Shown here: piece by piece, positions 11,691 to 24,405 of the stretch
Layout: the number at the start of each line of letters is the position of its first letter
Numbering within the stretch: the first letter of the stretch is position 1
Origin: Phocoena phocoena
Taxonomy: Eukaryota; Chordata; Mammalia; Artiodactyla; Phocoenidae
DNA length: 64,000 nucleotides
Assembly (NCBI RefSeq): GCF_963924675.1
Contig: NC_089231.1
Coordinates: 71,485,191-71,549,190, forward strand
Reading direction: 5' to 3'
Translations under genes and position numbers: made by a program
The notes under the pieces: generated by a model
Seen by the model: the letters and a program-made list of their open reading frames with translations, nothing else
Databases searched by the model: none
Told to the model about the DNA's origin: nothing

Positions 11691-12639
11691 CCCACCAGGT
11701 TTTCTTAAAAAGAAAGCAAAGAGTTTTCAGCCTTCTCATCCATGCACTATTCCACCCTTGAGGAAATACTTACATTGTGTTTTTCTGGCTCCAAACAAAG
11801 ACACCTCAAACCTCCCACCGCTTCCAGAACTTCCAGGCCTCCACACATGCTGGTCCCGCCACCTAAATGCCCTGTCCCCACGCCGCCCCCCGTACCCTCA
11901 TCCTACTCAGGCTTTAAGAGCCAGCTCGGGGCCCAGCCCAGAAAAGGCACTCAATACACGCGCACAGCACAGCAAGCCAACTTTGAGACGAGCCGATGAC
12001 TGCATGCCACAGGTGAAGACGCTGGGCCGGAAAAGGGGCAGTGACCAGCACAAGCAAGGTCTCACGGCCAGGACCACAGCCCAGCAGCCCAGCGTCCTGG
12101 CTCCCCACTCGGTGACGCTGTCCCGCTAGCCCAGGCTGCCTCCCCCCTCACCCGTTCTGCCTCGAGGATGGAAACCATGTGTTCATTCAGTTCGAAACTC
12201 CCAAAGCCATGTGCCTTTTCAGCTCTGGAAAATCCGTTTGCCCACCAGGGACAAGAGTGGGTGGCAGAGCGGGCACCGGTCTGCATCAAGCTTTTCATCC
12301 CTCCATTGCTGATGGACTGAGGCCAGATTTGCTACCCAAAAAATAGACGCAGATTCTCTGCAAGGACCAACATCTTGGGATTTAGCAAAATTTGGCAAAA
12401 TCTGCTCCATCATTTACACTCCATACTATACCCCACCCTCTTCATATTGGATTTGCCAGCTGAAATAACTGGAGGTCTGGGGCTGGCCTTGGCCTGGCTT
12501 ATCCCACCGAGGCTGATCTTGGTGGCAACGTCATTTCTGTGACTCCCTAGCCTTCACAGGCCTTAGGATTCAGGCGGCAGGAGACCTGAGGGGCAGAGAG
12601 AGACCATGGGCTCCAGCGGGGAAAAACCCTGCCCTAGAA

Positions 12640-12745
12640 ACCCAGTTCTGAGGCCTCCCCTCTATGCGACTTTGGACAAGTTAGGTTTCCTTGGTGTCCC
12701 CATCTGTAAAATGGAGATAATCAGAGCGCCCGCCTCTCTGGAGAG
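12640..12745 (+). repeat. MIR fragment
   Basis: gactttggacaagttaggtt then ccatctgtaaaatggagata. Confidence 0.65.
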
Positions 12746-12944
12746 GGTTACACACGCTCAGGTGTGGAAATGGGGTAGCCCTGCACTTGCTTTAAAAAGG
12801 CAGCCGCTCAAGTGATTTGTTAGAACAGGAGTGCCCTCTAGCGTCTCCATCTGGAAATCATTCTTCCAGTGAGCCCCCCAGCCCACTTCTTGTATCAAGT
12901 CAGTTTGGATAATTCCCTTGGGAAGGAATTAAAAAGATAACGGC

Positions 12945-13312
12945 CCGCATTTACTTAGTGCCTATTATGTGCCAGGTGCTCCCCACACTGGTCTCCACAA
13001 TGAGATGCTGACATAATCCCCATTTGAGAAAGGGGGATTACTCATCCCCAGGTGAAAAAACTGAGGCTCAGAGACAGGAAGCCACCTGCTCAAGGTCACA
13101 CTGCAGGGAAGCCTGAATTCGAACCCAGGTCTGTCTGACCCCAAAGCTCCATTCTTTACTGGATCCCTAGACTTGGGAGACTGTGCACAGTCAAAAACCT
13201 CAAGGAGAATCCAGCCCAATACTTCACTATACCAACAGAGAAATTGGGGTCCAGAGAGGGCAGGCAATCGCCTCAGGGTCACACAACAAGTACACCCCAG
13301 ACTCCTGGCTCC
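12945..13312 (-). repeat. two MIR copies, antisense
   Basis: tatgtgccaggtgctcccca, tgaggctcagagacaggaag and cgaacccaggtctgtctgac; then ccagagagggcaggcaatcg with cagggtcacacaacaag. Confidence 0.78.
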
Positions 13313-13749
13313 CGGGAGTGTTTTGCCCTCATTCCCACCCCTCCAGAGCTTCTACCTTGCATTTATCATTCCTCTTGGCAGTCATAGGACTGGCATGTCC
13401 CTTCTAATGGCTCTAATCCCTGGAATGTCTGAAACCCAGCAATGGCTCCTTTGGGACAGCAAGGGCTGCCAGCCTGAGAGACCTCCGTCTGAGAGTAGGG
13501 AACGCTGTTCACTTCAGCCCATCAGCGTGAAATATCTCAGGGGCTAAAGAACCTCCCGGCATGGGCTTGGCATCTTCCGTCTCCTCGGAGGTGCTTTCAA
13601 ATCTCCACCAAAGCATCTCAACAACCTTCAGACGCGGGCAGGTCAGGAGTTACCTCCGTTATACGGACAGGATTACCTCCGCTATACAGACAGGGGGAGA
13701 GAGGCTGGGGAAAGGGTGCGGGATGTCTAACAGACATTCCAGACTCCAC

Positions 13750-14575
13750 AAGTCAAAGCCAAACCCTGATCTGCCCCCAGGACCCTCTCCCTCTGCAGTT
13801 GTCCTAACGGACGCCAGCGGCGGCTCCATCCTTCCCTTCGCCAGCCCCCAAATCCTCAGTGTCTCTGTGACTCTCTCACCCACACCCAATCCATCAGCGA
13901 ATCCCATGGCTTGACCTTCAGAGCAGATCCAGAATCTGTCCACTTCTCACCACCTCCCTGGTCTGATGCACCATCATCTCCCACCTGGACAACTGCAGAG
14001 ACTCCTCGCTGGTCTTCCTGATTCTGCCTTTGTCTGTTCAAAACCCAAGTCAGACTGTGTCCCTCCCACTCCAAGCGAACACCCTCCACTGCTCCGTCCC
14101 CTTCAGAGCACAAGGCAAAGTTTTCCGGGTGGCTACCAGGCCCTACATGACCTTGACAACTCCCATCCCCTCGCTCGCTCTCTGCTGCAGCCACACTGGC
14201 CTCCTCCTGGTTCCACAGAACTGCCTATGCACACATGGACCCCAGGGCCTTTGCACTGGCTGCTGCCTCTTCCTGCAACCTCCCTGGGCCTACTCCCTCC
14301 CCCCTTCCAAAGTCTCGGTCCCAGTGTCGCCTTCTCGGGGCATGCCCACCCATCCAAGCCCTCCTTCTTTTCGCAGCCGCCCGGACTCCTGACATACTAT
14401 ACAGTGCTCCTGTAAACAAACGCCCATTGTTTACTGCCTGAACCCCCCACTGGAACGTTAGTCCCCGAGGCAGGGATCTCTGACCGTCTGGTTCACGGAT
14501 CATCTCAAACACTGAGAGCAGGCCCTGCCACAGGCGTATAATTGAATTGAATTGAGTTGAGGACCCATTAGCTGT
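13750..14575 (+). repeat. L2, long 3' portion
   Basis: cacccaatccatcagcgaat, ccacctggacaactgcagag, ccccagggcctttgcactgg, acgttagtccccgaggcagg, ending in a (TTGAA)n-like tail. Confidence 0.85.
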
Positions 14576-14584
14576 CTACACCGG

Positions 14585-14830
14585 CATCAGCTGCTAACAC
14601 TTATCCAGGACCGACTGTGCCCTGGGCTTGCTGGCATTGCCTCACTGAGTCCTCAAGACCTCCCACGAGGGAGATGTTATTATCATTCCCACTCTACAGA
14701 CAGCAAAACTGACTTTCTGAGAGGCTAGGAGATTTGCCTGAAGCTCTCCACTCCGTTAGCAAGCTGCTCAGTGGGGACTGGACCAAGACCCCAGTTCTCT
14801 GCCCTGCAACTGGGTTTACAAGGCACCCGG
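14585..14830 (-). repeat. MIR, antisense
   Basis: cattcccactctacagacag and agcaagctgctcagtgggga in antisense MIR order. Confidence 0.65.
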
Positions 14831-15184
14831 GGCTCAAGTCTCATGACACAAGCTGCCTGTGGCCCAAGCCTCAGCCCTGGCTCCAACAGCACAAAAATAG
14901 CCAGTTCTCCTATTTCAGCCACAGACGTTGCAAAGCCAGACCGGACCCTTAGCACAGAGCGAGACCGCCAAGATCTGAGACTCAGGAGCTGGTAGTAAAA
15001 ATAACAGCAGTAGCAATGGTAATAGTGGACAGGTGTGTGCGGAATGCCAGGCGCCCCGATAAAGCCCACAGCCATCCAGCCCTCACTACGCCTTCCACAC
15101 GCTGTGTCTACTGAGCACCTACTATGCACCGTGCCCGGGGCTGGGTGAAGATGGGCGTCCTTCCTGCCTGAGGGAAGCCGCATG

Positions 15185-15425
15185 CCATAACCCAGCACAT
15201 TAGCTTTGGTGCCAGACTTCCCGAGGTCAAACCCCAGCTCTGCCCCTTGCCAGCTGGTCCATATCAGGTGGGCACTCATCCCCCTGGAGCTCCAGGCTTC
15301 ACATCTGTAAAATAATAATACCCTGCTCTCGGGGCTGTTGGGAGGATTAACCGCAATGCCACACGTGCAAGGGTTTGGAGGGTGAGAGAGGAATGCACGT
15401 CCCCGTCTCATGACTGGTATTATTA
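15185..15425 (+). repeat. MIR
   Basis: ccgaggtcaaaccccagctc, cttcacatctgtaaaataat, gggctgttgggaggattaac. Confidence 0.78.
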
Positions 15426-15967
15426 TTCCTGGAGGTGATGACAGGCTGAGGGAGGGACAAAGCTGAGTAACCAGGCAACAAGGAGGCCCTGGGGAGAGAA
15501 CGGCCAGTCTAACCACATTTAGACATTTGGACATTTTTCCACCAAAAAAAAAAAAAAAAAATCTGGCCATGGAGTCGAAGGCAGGGAGATGAAGCTCAGC
15601 AACCACCATGGAAAACAAGGTGGTTCCCCTGTCACTGCACGGAGACGGAGCCCTCGGACCACAGACCCCGGGGAGGAGGCGTCTGAAAGGGGCGGAAAGG
15701 GACCCGCCACCAACAGCACAGGGCTCCGCCCTTGGGCTTGGTCTCTGCGTCACATAGCCTCTTCCTGAAGAAGCTGTCAGAAGTGACACTCTGGCAACCC
15801 TCTTGGCTGTGGGTGACATGGAGTCAAGGAAGGTGGCCAGCCAGGAGTCAGCGCTCAGGCTCTCTGGGCTGGCTGGACAGGCAGCCTCTGGGGAGCCAGG
15901 GAAAGTCTCGGGGGGTGTCTCCCATTCTATCAGAGCCCTCCTGCCACCCCCAAACAAGAACATCTAG

Positions 15968-16150
15968 ATGGTGAGTGCCTCCTCTGAGTCCAGCCCTGTG
16001 CCAAGGATACTAATGCCCCTTGTCTTAGCTAATTCTCAGCACAATCCACGTACAGATGGGGAAACTGAGGCTCAGTGAGGCAATGTGACTTGCTGTTGGT
16101 GGAGCTGGGATTCTAAGCCAGGGCTCTCCCCTCCAGAGCCCAGCTTGGCC
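15968..16150 (-). repeat. MIR, antisense
   Basis: tacagatggggaaactgagg, gtgacttgctgttggtggag. Confidence 0.78.
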
Positions 16151-16319
16151 CAGTGCAACATCTTTCTATAATCCTCCACTTTGCAAAAGCTGATACAGGT
16201 CGAAGGATTTCCTGTAGGCCGGCAAGTCACCTCAACCCGTGGGCCTCAGTTTCCCCATCTGAGAAACAGGAAGATCAGACTCAATGAAGTAGCTGACATG
16301 TCATAAAGGGAGACCCGCA

Positions 16320-16560
16320 CTCAGATACAGGCTCTGACACCTCCTAGCTGGGGAGGCCTTCAGTGAGCAGCTTAACCTCTCTGAGCTTCAGGTTCCCTAA
16401 CTGCAAAACGGGGATAATAATGAGACCCACACGTAAGGTTCTGGTTTCTCGTGAGGATGAGATAACCATGAAAGGCACGGGCCCCGGACGCTGGGAGCGC
16501 TCAGTAGGAATGGTGGTGGTGACGGTGGCCGTTGTTGTTATTATTATTGTTGCAATTGAC
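16320..16560 (+). repeat. MIR with TTG/TTA tail
   Basis: cagcttaacctctctgagct, aactgcaaaacggggataat, gagcgctcagtaggaatggt, then a TTGTTATTATTATTG tail. Confidence 0.83.
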
Positions 16561-16999
16561 AACCACAAGCAACCAACTTGCTGCTAGCGCCCCAGCAAGG
16601 CCACCAGCCTTGGGACAGTCTGGCTGGGTTATCTCGGCAACAAAGGAGATTAAGTAACTCAAAACAGCCATGGCAGGGGTAGCCACCAGCTACAGTTACT
16701 AATGATTTAAAGCAGAAACTTAATCTCTCCCCCACTTCCCAGCTGATGCTGGGCAGTGACTGGGCTTGATGGTGGGGGCAGCGCCCCTCCCCCCCCAGAA
16801 CAGAACTGCAGCTATGTGGGGGATGCGGGCCAGCAACAGGAGACCACCGACACCCCACCGACAAATGACCAGCTCTGCAGAAACCTGCTGCAGCCCACGC
16901 TTGGCCCCAATTCTAAGAAGCTGACTTAGGAAAGAACCTGAAAAGTGAATAGAGATTTAAGGCTGAGAATGACCATCACTAAGCTGTGCATGTAGTGAG

Positions 17000-17690
17000 T
17001 GCCTGGGAGTAACCCAGGTGTCCAACCGTGGGAGAACGGCTGATAAATCAAGGCTGACGACAAATGCGGGTAGTTAGCAGTCACTAAGCAACACGTTTAC
17101 AGGGGGCTTCCAGATGTGGACAGATGTTCCCCGTATTAGTGGGCATATAAAGTTGAGACGTGCATATTCTACACTCGTTCATTCACTGCGATGGATGAAG
17201 TTTAGAGGCAAAATACGACGTGGACCCCGTGTTGGATCCTGGAACAGAGAAAGGACATGGGTGGATAATCTGGTGAAATCCGAATCGAGCAGGCTTTCTC
17301 AGCCTTGGTGCGACTGCTGTTGGGAACGGGTCACTGTTGGTGGTGGTTGTTTGGGGGGTGGGAGACTGCCCTGTGCATTGTACCATCTTTAGTAGCATCC
17401 CTGACCTCCACCTGCAAGATGCCACCATCACACCCCCCGCCCCAGCTGCGACAATCAAAGAATGTCACCAGGCATTGCCAAGTGTCCCCTGAAGGTCGTC
17501 CCTGGATGAGAACCACTGGAATGAAGCCTAGAGTTTAGTTAACAGTCCTGCACCAATGTTAATTTCTTACGTTGGACAATATACTATGGTTGTTACAGTA
17601 AGATGCTAGGTGAAGCGTATACAGGGACTCCCCCAACCATCTCTGCCACTTTTCTGTAAATCTAAAAGTATTCCAAAATTTTGAAACATT
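17000..17690 (+). mobile_element. old L1M 3' fragment, split by MER20
   Basis: Left part ends ggataatctggtgaaatccg. The right part resumes at 17527 with agagtttagttaacagtcct and ends ctaaaagtattccaaaattt. The two halves join cleanly once MER20 (17290-17518) is removed. Confidence 0.78.
17290..17518 (-). mobile_element. MER20 DNA transposon fossil
   Basis: Begins caggctttctcagccttgg and ends gatgagaaccactg, with ctgtgcattgtaccatcttt and cattgccaagtgtcccctga between. Flanked by a decayed 8-bp TSD (gaatcgag / gaatgaag), as expected of hAT elements. Sits inside an L1. Confidence 0.85.
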
Positions 17691-18649
17691 ATGAAGAGGT
17701 GACGTGGAGCAGAAAACTGAGAGCAGTGAGTGGCCCAGGAGGATGGAGTGACGGGTGAATGTATATTCTGTGCTACGTGAGTCTACAGCAGGGATGGGGA
17801 GGGCTACCCCCCGCCCATCAGGACCCTTACAATAATCGATGCTTAGCTGGCCACTCTCCATCCGACGTGGCTTCCTGGGAAAGAGGAAGAGCTCACGTGG
17901 TTGGTTTCCCTGGAAACCAGCCCCCACCCTTACTTAGGTGCAGGCCAAAAGTCATCTCATTAACATGAACTCATGTGTGAATATCTAGACACCTTTATCA
18001 CTTTGGAAACACCAAGGGTTTTAGGAGCCCTGTGCCAGAGACAGGAACAAAAACCAAATATGTATTTCTTACTATAAATCACAATATCACAGCCTCCCTA
18101 ACACTGAAGCCCAGCGCCTGTGTGTCCAGCACACCAAGGTCATGAGGCCCCAGTAGGCAGCAGAATCCCCAAATACAAATGACCATGGGCTGCTTAATTT
18201 CTTTCTCATGCTCTTCAATATCTTCCAAGTTTTCTACCATGCCCATAAATTATTTCTGTAATTAAAAAAAAAATAAACCAGTTAATGTTCCCTTATGTTT
18301 ACAGTATGACAATAATCAAAAGTCAGTGATCAAAGGAGAAGGACTCGGCGGGGGTGAGGGGTGTCTCCTGTTTTTCAACTGCTGCAGGGGACTTGGGCTG
18401 GGGTGGGGAGCAGCTGAAGGACAATGTTTCCTAAAGTTGTATTTTTAGGAGCTCCGGAAAATTCCCTGGGTGACTCGGCATTTGAAGTATTTGCAAACGT
18501 TCAGCAGGGGGAAAAATAATATGTCCCAAGTCTTACTTTCTTGGGCATTCTCAGCTGGGTGGCAAATGTTCTGGAAAACTCTGAGACCCACCTGTGACAA
18601 TTCCCTGCTAAGCCCCTCTGTTCACGGAGCCCTGATGAATGTCACATAA

Positions 18650-18760
18650 CCCACCATCATCTACTGCCCACCCCTTAGTTTCACAGATGAGGAAACAGAG
18701 GCCCAGAGAGGGGAAGCAACTTGCCTGTGGACACACAGCAGATCAATCTCAGAGTCAAAA
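18650..18760 (-). repeat. MIR fragment, antisense
   Basis: cagatgaggaaacagaggcc, caacttgcctgtggacacac. Confidence 0.78.
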
Positions 18761-19934
18761 CAAGATTTGAAAAGCACTTTATACCCCACAAAGCACTTCC
18801 ACGTGGGTTCCCTGTTTTTGGCATTTTGCCAAAAAAAGTTTGGAGGTTTTTTTTTTTTTCCCCTCTGTTATATAGATAAGAGGCCACAATGGGAGGGTTC
18901 CAACTTTCTACTTTTGCTTAGTAAGTTCACTGAAAGAAAAACAAAATCTATTCTTTCCAACTCATAAAAGATGAGACATTTTTACGTGCACACAAAGGCA
19001 AGTAGGATGTAATTTCAGAGTAAAGAACAGTCCGGTAAATCAAAGAAACGTCGATTTCTGGAAAGATCACTAACGCTCCCCTTGTTTTTCCTGTTTTTCC
19101 GAGGACGGGAGGGGTGGCCGCCATGCCCACTGATCCACCCGGGGCAGGACCTCGTCCTCTTCTATGAGTCCCCTCTGCCTCCCAAATCAAACCCCATCCC
19201 TTTCCCAACACCCCCTCCTCCTTGAAACAACCACCATTTCTTAAAGAAAACAGAGCCACTGCTGACCAGACAGAGCCAGGAAGCAAAGCTGGCAGGAGTC
19301 AAGAGGAGAAGAAAAAGGAGATACGGGTCCGGACGGCCGCACTCACCCACAGGTACCGCAAGAGCTTCAACAAGCTGGGGCAGTAATAATACTCCATTTC
19401 TGGTGCCTGGGGGTTATGCTGCCTGCATTGTGCACGCTTCCAGTCTCCCTCTGGAGGGGGCGGCTCTTCCCGCTCGGCTTGTCACACCAGGAGTCAAGTT
19501 CAAGGTGGCATGAATCATTCAGGGGCCGGCTGGTGGCCAGGGGACTGGCAGGATGGCCCTGCCAAGGGCGCGGGGAAGCTGCCGCTCAGGTCCCAGGGCC
19601 CCGCCTGGAGCATCTCCAGTGGCTCTTCCAGGGGGGTGGGCCCAGGGGTGGCCCCTCCCTAATCTAGCTGAGTGGTCTGGACCCTGCACCCTCCTGGGGG
19701 TGCTCTGGGCCTGGGGGTTTTCCGCTGAGTGGTGGGAAGAGCAAGGATGAAGCCCCAGAACTGAGTGTGTGCCTGTGTGTGTGAGTGTGTCATGCGAGGA
19801 CAAGTTCCTCCCCAAAACCACACACCAAAGGGGAGCCCTCCCCACCCCAAATCCTTCCATATAAAGGAAATAAATCAACTCAGGATCCCATCGGTTCACA
19901 CAGCCCCTCCCAGCTCAGTCAAGTTCCTTCTGAC

Positions 19935-20095
19935 TCAGTTAAGTTTCTGAGCAGCCCTGGAAGGAGGCCCTGCTTGTCCCCATTTTACAGAGGGGGGAAA
20001 GGGAGGCCCAGAGAGGGATAGGGACTTGGTCGAGGTCACACAGAAAGGTGGAAACTGAGCCAAGGCTGGAACCCAGGCCTCCCAACCAGTCCTGG
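19935..20095 (-). repeat. MIR fragment, antisense
   Basis: ccccattttacagagggggg, cgaggtcacacagaaaggtg, gctggaacccaggcctccca. Confidence 0.78.
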
Positions 20096-20284
20096 GTTCT
20101 GTCCACTCCCGAGGGCAGGAGGCCCAGGGTGCGAGCAGGGGGATGCTGAGGAAGGGAGAGACCGGCTCCCAGAGTCACCATCTGCCAGCTGGGGTTGGGG
20201 GGAGGGTGGTGGGAACAGGGGGAGCATCCTTTTCAGAAACTAAAAATGCGAATTGTAGCACACCTAAGGCTGATCCAAGGTGAC

Positions 20285-20515
20285 CTTTCTTGGGAACTTC
20301 CTTCGAAAGAGTGTGATCTTGGCAAGTCACCCCACCTTCCTGAGCCTCAGTTACCTCTTCTGTAAAATGGGATGGAGTATCCCTGCGTTTCAGGGCTTTC
20401 TGTTTCGGATGAGGCAGAATAATACCAAAGCATCTCGTTTAGTCCTCACGGTGCTTCCCTGGGGGAAACATTATCATCTCCACGGGCCACACGAGGAAGC
20501 TGGAGCTCGAGAGCA
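20285..20515. repeat. MIR sense plus MIR antisense fragment
   Basis: Sense: gtgatcttggcaagtcaccc, cagttacctcttctgtaaaa. Antisense from about 20432: gtttagtcctcacggtgctt, catctccacgggccacacga. Confidence 0.7.
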
Positions 20516-21639
20516 AAGGCAGCTGCCGAGGTGAGCGGCAGGGCAGCCGCAGAGCCCCGGCTCCACACCACCTCCGTCAGGTCAGCCCCCGCCTGAACCG
20601 GAACTGGACTGGCGCACGGCGAGCGCCCCGCACGAGAGCCCAGGCGGGGGCTGGCGCAGAGGCACCCCCGGCCCCAGGGACCACGCGCACCGTACACATC
20701 AGACCCACAACCCGACCCGGGACAGAGCGGCTGACAGGAAGCCCCCGAGGACACCAGCGCGGGGCTGAGCTCAGCGGCGGAGGAAGCCACGGCGTGAACT
20801 TCTGAGCTCTTCAGAAGCAGGCCCATGGCCCCTCTGACTCGGCGCCCCACATCTGGCAGGCGAGGGGTCCCCGCCGCTCACTGCCCAACGGACAGCCAGT
20901 TGGGGGCCGGCCCCAGCTGATGGCGCAGGTGGAGGTGCAGCCTGGCCCCTGCCCTCTGACTGCTTGGCTGATGGTCCAGTTGGAAAGTGGGGTCCTGCTC
21001 GCTGAGGCGCTAACAGAACAGCGGGAGGTGACCCTAGCTGAGTCTGCCTGTCCTAGGGAGCAACCGTCCACCACCAGGAACACGGAGGCTGCTGACGGCC
21101 AGCTGCTCTGCCTCCCATAGGTCTGACGGGGATGGATCGAGAGAGAAATGGGCTAGAAGAGGCAGAGAGGATGACAGAGATCGGGGGAAGGGGCTCGGTC
21201 ACTGAGGGGGATGGAGACACACACACACAGGCGGGAAAAGAGATGAAGCCGAAGAAAGTCAGAGACCACGAGGAGACAAAGAGAGCAGGGCAGTGGGGTG
21301 CGAGCAGGGAAGGGGGTGGGGTGGAGGCAGAAAGGCAGGAGACAGGGCGGGGGTGCGAAGGATAAAAAGAAAAGTGAACAAGTCAGACCTGGCAAGTCCC
21401 AGGTGGAGACAGAGCTGAGCCCCCACGAGGCGGGTGGGGGTGGGCAGGCACCAGTGATGGAGACCCCCACCCCCAACCCGCTCAAAGTCCCGCTTTCTCA
21501 GCCTGCAGGAGGCCACAGTCACCAGGTCACACTCCCAGGAGCAGGGGGCCTTCTGCTGCATCTCCACTCCAGGCCCAAAGCGACCCTACCTAGTCAGGGC
21601 TATCGCCTTCTGATCAGCTGTGCTGGTCCCACCCTGCCC

Positions 21640-21845
21640 TGTAGGACCCTTCTCACCTGGCCAGGGGAACCACCTGCATGCACAATGGTGACCAAGGCAC
21701 CCCACACACACCCTGGATGCCTCCCCAGGCTCCCCATCCCTCCCACCCCAGACCCCTGTTCACCTTTTACCACTTGACCCCACACCACCCCAATCGGGCG
21801 CGCCAGGCGACCACAGGGCCTTTGCTCATGCTGTTCTCCCTGTAG
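21640..21845 (+). repeat. L2 fragment
   Basis: ccacagggcctttgctcatg and ctgttctccctgtag at the end of an L2-like stretch. Confidence 0.55.
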
Positions 21846-22280
21846 CGGATGGGATGGTGGCCCCCGCGAAAGGTACGTCCGCCCAGAACCTGTAAATGTG
21901 ACTTTATCTGGAAAAAGGTCTTTGCAGATGTAATTATTAATAAATTAAGGATCTTGAGATGAGACTATTCTGGGTTACCCTGGATGGCCCTAAATCCAGC
22001 AAGTGTCCAGAAGAGAAGACGCAACCTCCGGGGAGATGCCACATGAGGACGGAGGCAGAGACTGGAGGGGTACGGCCACAAGCTAGAGAACGCCTCGGGC
22101 CCCCAAAGCGGGAAGAGGCAAGGAAGCATCCTCCCCTAGAATCCCTGGAGGGATCGTGGCCCTGCCGACACCTTAACTTCAGGCTCTGGCCTCCAGAACG
22201 GACACAGAATAAGTATCTACTGTTTCTGAGCCACAAAGCACATGGTGATTCATAACGGCAGCCCTGGAAAACAAACACAC
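21846..22280 (+). mobile_element. MaLR-class LTR, same family as the 10.9-kb copy
   Basis: tgtgactttatctggaaaaa, ggtctttgcagatgtaatta, ctgccgacaccttaacttca and cggcagccctggaaaacaa. More degraded than the 10.9-kb copy. Confidence 0.65.
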
Positions 22281-22899
22281 GCCCCTTCCTCTCCACCTAG
22301 TTCGCGCCTATTCATGCCGGGGTCTCTGGATTAAGAGCTAACCATCCAGCAGCCTCCAGCCCAGGCTCAGGGTGGCCCCCAGACACAGGGCCCCACGACG
22401 CCACTTCTGGAGGAATATTCTGCATCCTGGTGATTCCTCCTTCCATCCCTCCTCGAAGGTCAGTTCCCCAGGGGCCCCCACCCTGGTCAGCCTGGCTCCC
22501 CACGTCCCAAGATGACACCCGGCCACAGTAGGTCCTCGGGAGATCCTTATTAATGTCCTTCATTCATTCCAGAAAAGACTGAATGTACAAGCAACCATGC
22601 CAACCTACTGAGAGGGCTTAGCCTTGAGCAGAAATCTCTTGCCTATAAAAATGACGGGAGGCTGTTAAAAATCAACATCTGCGTTCACGAAGGAAAACAG
22701 GGATGAAAACTGGTAGCCCCCAGGAGTGACTCTGTTTGTGTCAGGTTTTTTGGGGGGCCGGGGGGCAGGGGGAGGTAGGCACACTATTTTGTTTTATTTG
22801 AATGAGTTGCAACGGTGGGTAGCAATGCAGATTTCCGTCGTCCCTAGAAAAGAAGGCTGGCCTGGCCCAAGGGTCTGCATTCCTGCATGAGGACATGGG

Positions 22900-23300
22900 C
22901 CACTGGCCCTGCCACATTCCCTGCACCCCAGCCTTGGCTGGGCTTTCAGTGACCTTAGCCGTACAGCCTCCACGTACCATCACAGTGACACCCATTCCTC
23001 AACCGTGTATGGACCCTCAGCCTCCCAGCCTGTGCTCAGGCAGGGCCCTCCGCCGGGAATGCCCTTTCTATTTGTGGAAATGCAACCATCGCTCAAGGCC
23101 GGTGCAAGCAGCACGTCCGCAGGAAGCCCTCTGAGTGAGCGAGCCCGAGTCACTGGGCCTCCTCTTCGAGTATATGAAGGTGCTTCTCGTGATGAGCGCC
23201 TGTCCTCCCCGCAGGGCTGTGAGCTCCCCACAGGCAAGGAGGTCCCAGGGACTGGCACGCCGCCCAGCACTCAGGTGCTCTGTAACCACTTCCTGAAAGG
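22900..23300 (+). repeat. L2
   Basis: gggaatgccctttctatttg, gctgtgagctccccacaggc, cgcccagcactcaggtgctc. Confidence 0.7.
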
Positions 23301-23559
23301 CAGAGGGTTCCCAATTCTCCTGCTGACAAGGAGTTCACTGCTAGATCTGGGAAGCCATGACACACAGAAGGCAGACCTACTGTGTGATGGCGGCTCCTCA
23401 GCCACCAAAAGGGACCCACAGAAGCCAGACACACGCCCCCATCTTCCAGGAGTTGACAATCCCCTAAAGGGTCAGGGCACAGACAGAGCAGAAGACTGTC
23501 CGGAGGGGAAACTGAGACCCAGGGAGGGGATGGCTAGTCTCACAGAGGCAGCCAGAGTG

Positions 23560-23765
23560 CAGGGAAAGGGTGTGGATGCTGGAGGCAGACTGCCTGGGTT
23601 CGAATCCTCGTCCCAGCACTAGACAGCTTTGATATCGGGCTGGTTGTTTAACGTCTCTGTGCCCCAGCTCTATGTAAAATAGAGATGACGACAGTGCCTG
23701 TCCCACCAGGTCGCTGGGAGGAGGAAATTAAGAAATATGTGTAATAAACTGCTCAGAGCATGGAG
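23560..23765 (+). repeat. MIR
   Basis: gactgcctgggttcgaatcc, aacgtctctgtgccccagct, gctgggaggaggaaattaag. Confidence 0.85.
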
Positions 23766-24234
23766 CTCTCAGGCAGGACTCAAGTCACCTTGGCCATGAC
23801 CGACGAGTGGTGTATCAAATTCAGCCGCCCTGGATGGCAGGGCAACAAGGAGGGGTCCAAGCTGGGGTCAGCCCTGCAGGATGGGGGGTTATCTACTGCA
23901 AACAAGGCACTCTGAGCCCATCCCACCAGGGCACGGCCAACCCACAGGGCGTTATCAACTGCAGGACGTTGGAAATCACTTAAAACACACCCCCAAAAAA
24001 AAACCAAACCAGAACATTTTTCATCCGCTTTCGCCCAGCCTGACCCCTGGGTTCTCTCCACCGTGAGGAGAGGCAGACAGGGAAGGGAGGGACAGGGAAG
24101 ACACCAGCACTGAGAGGGAGCCAGGCCAACACAAAAGGTGGAGGCACTCTGGCTGCACCGAAACCACCGTGCTCAGGGAGAGAAACCAGGGGGGAAGACC
24201 TCATGGTGGGAAATGTCCAGAGAAGGCGCAAGGA

Positions 24235-24405
24235 TGGACACATTAGGCCGGGGTCTAATGGGTACGGGGTTTCTTAATGTGGTGACGAGAAGGTTCTGGT
24301 ATTAGGCAGTGGTGATGGTTGTGCAACTTTGTAAATTTACTGAAAATGATTACATTGTACGCTTAAAAAACGAGTGAATTTTATAAGATGTAGATTCTAC
24401 CTCAG
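24235..24405 (+). mobile_element. L1 3' terminal fragment
   Basis: Phrases gggtacggggtttcttaatg, agtggtgatggttgtgcaac and cattgtacgcttaaaa are the terminal L1M 3' UTR. Confidence 0.72.

Noticed and set aside
19336..19388. Possible tiny exon, cacccacag followed by a frame reading YRKSFNKLGQ then stop (plus), or a donor-like GTGAGT on the minus strand
   Set aside because: Too short, no partner exon and no recognised protein. Splice-like sequences of this quality arise by chance in 40 kb.
23560..23640. tRNA B-box-like gggttcgaatcc (also at about 24.65 kb)
   Set aside because: Part of MIR elements, which derive from tRNA.
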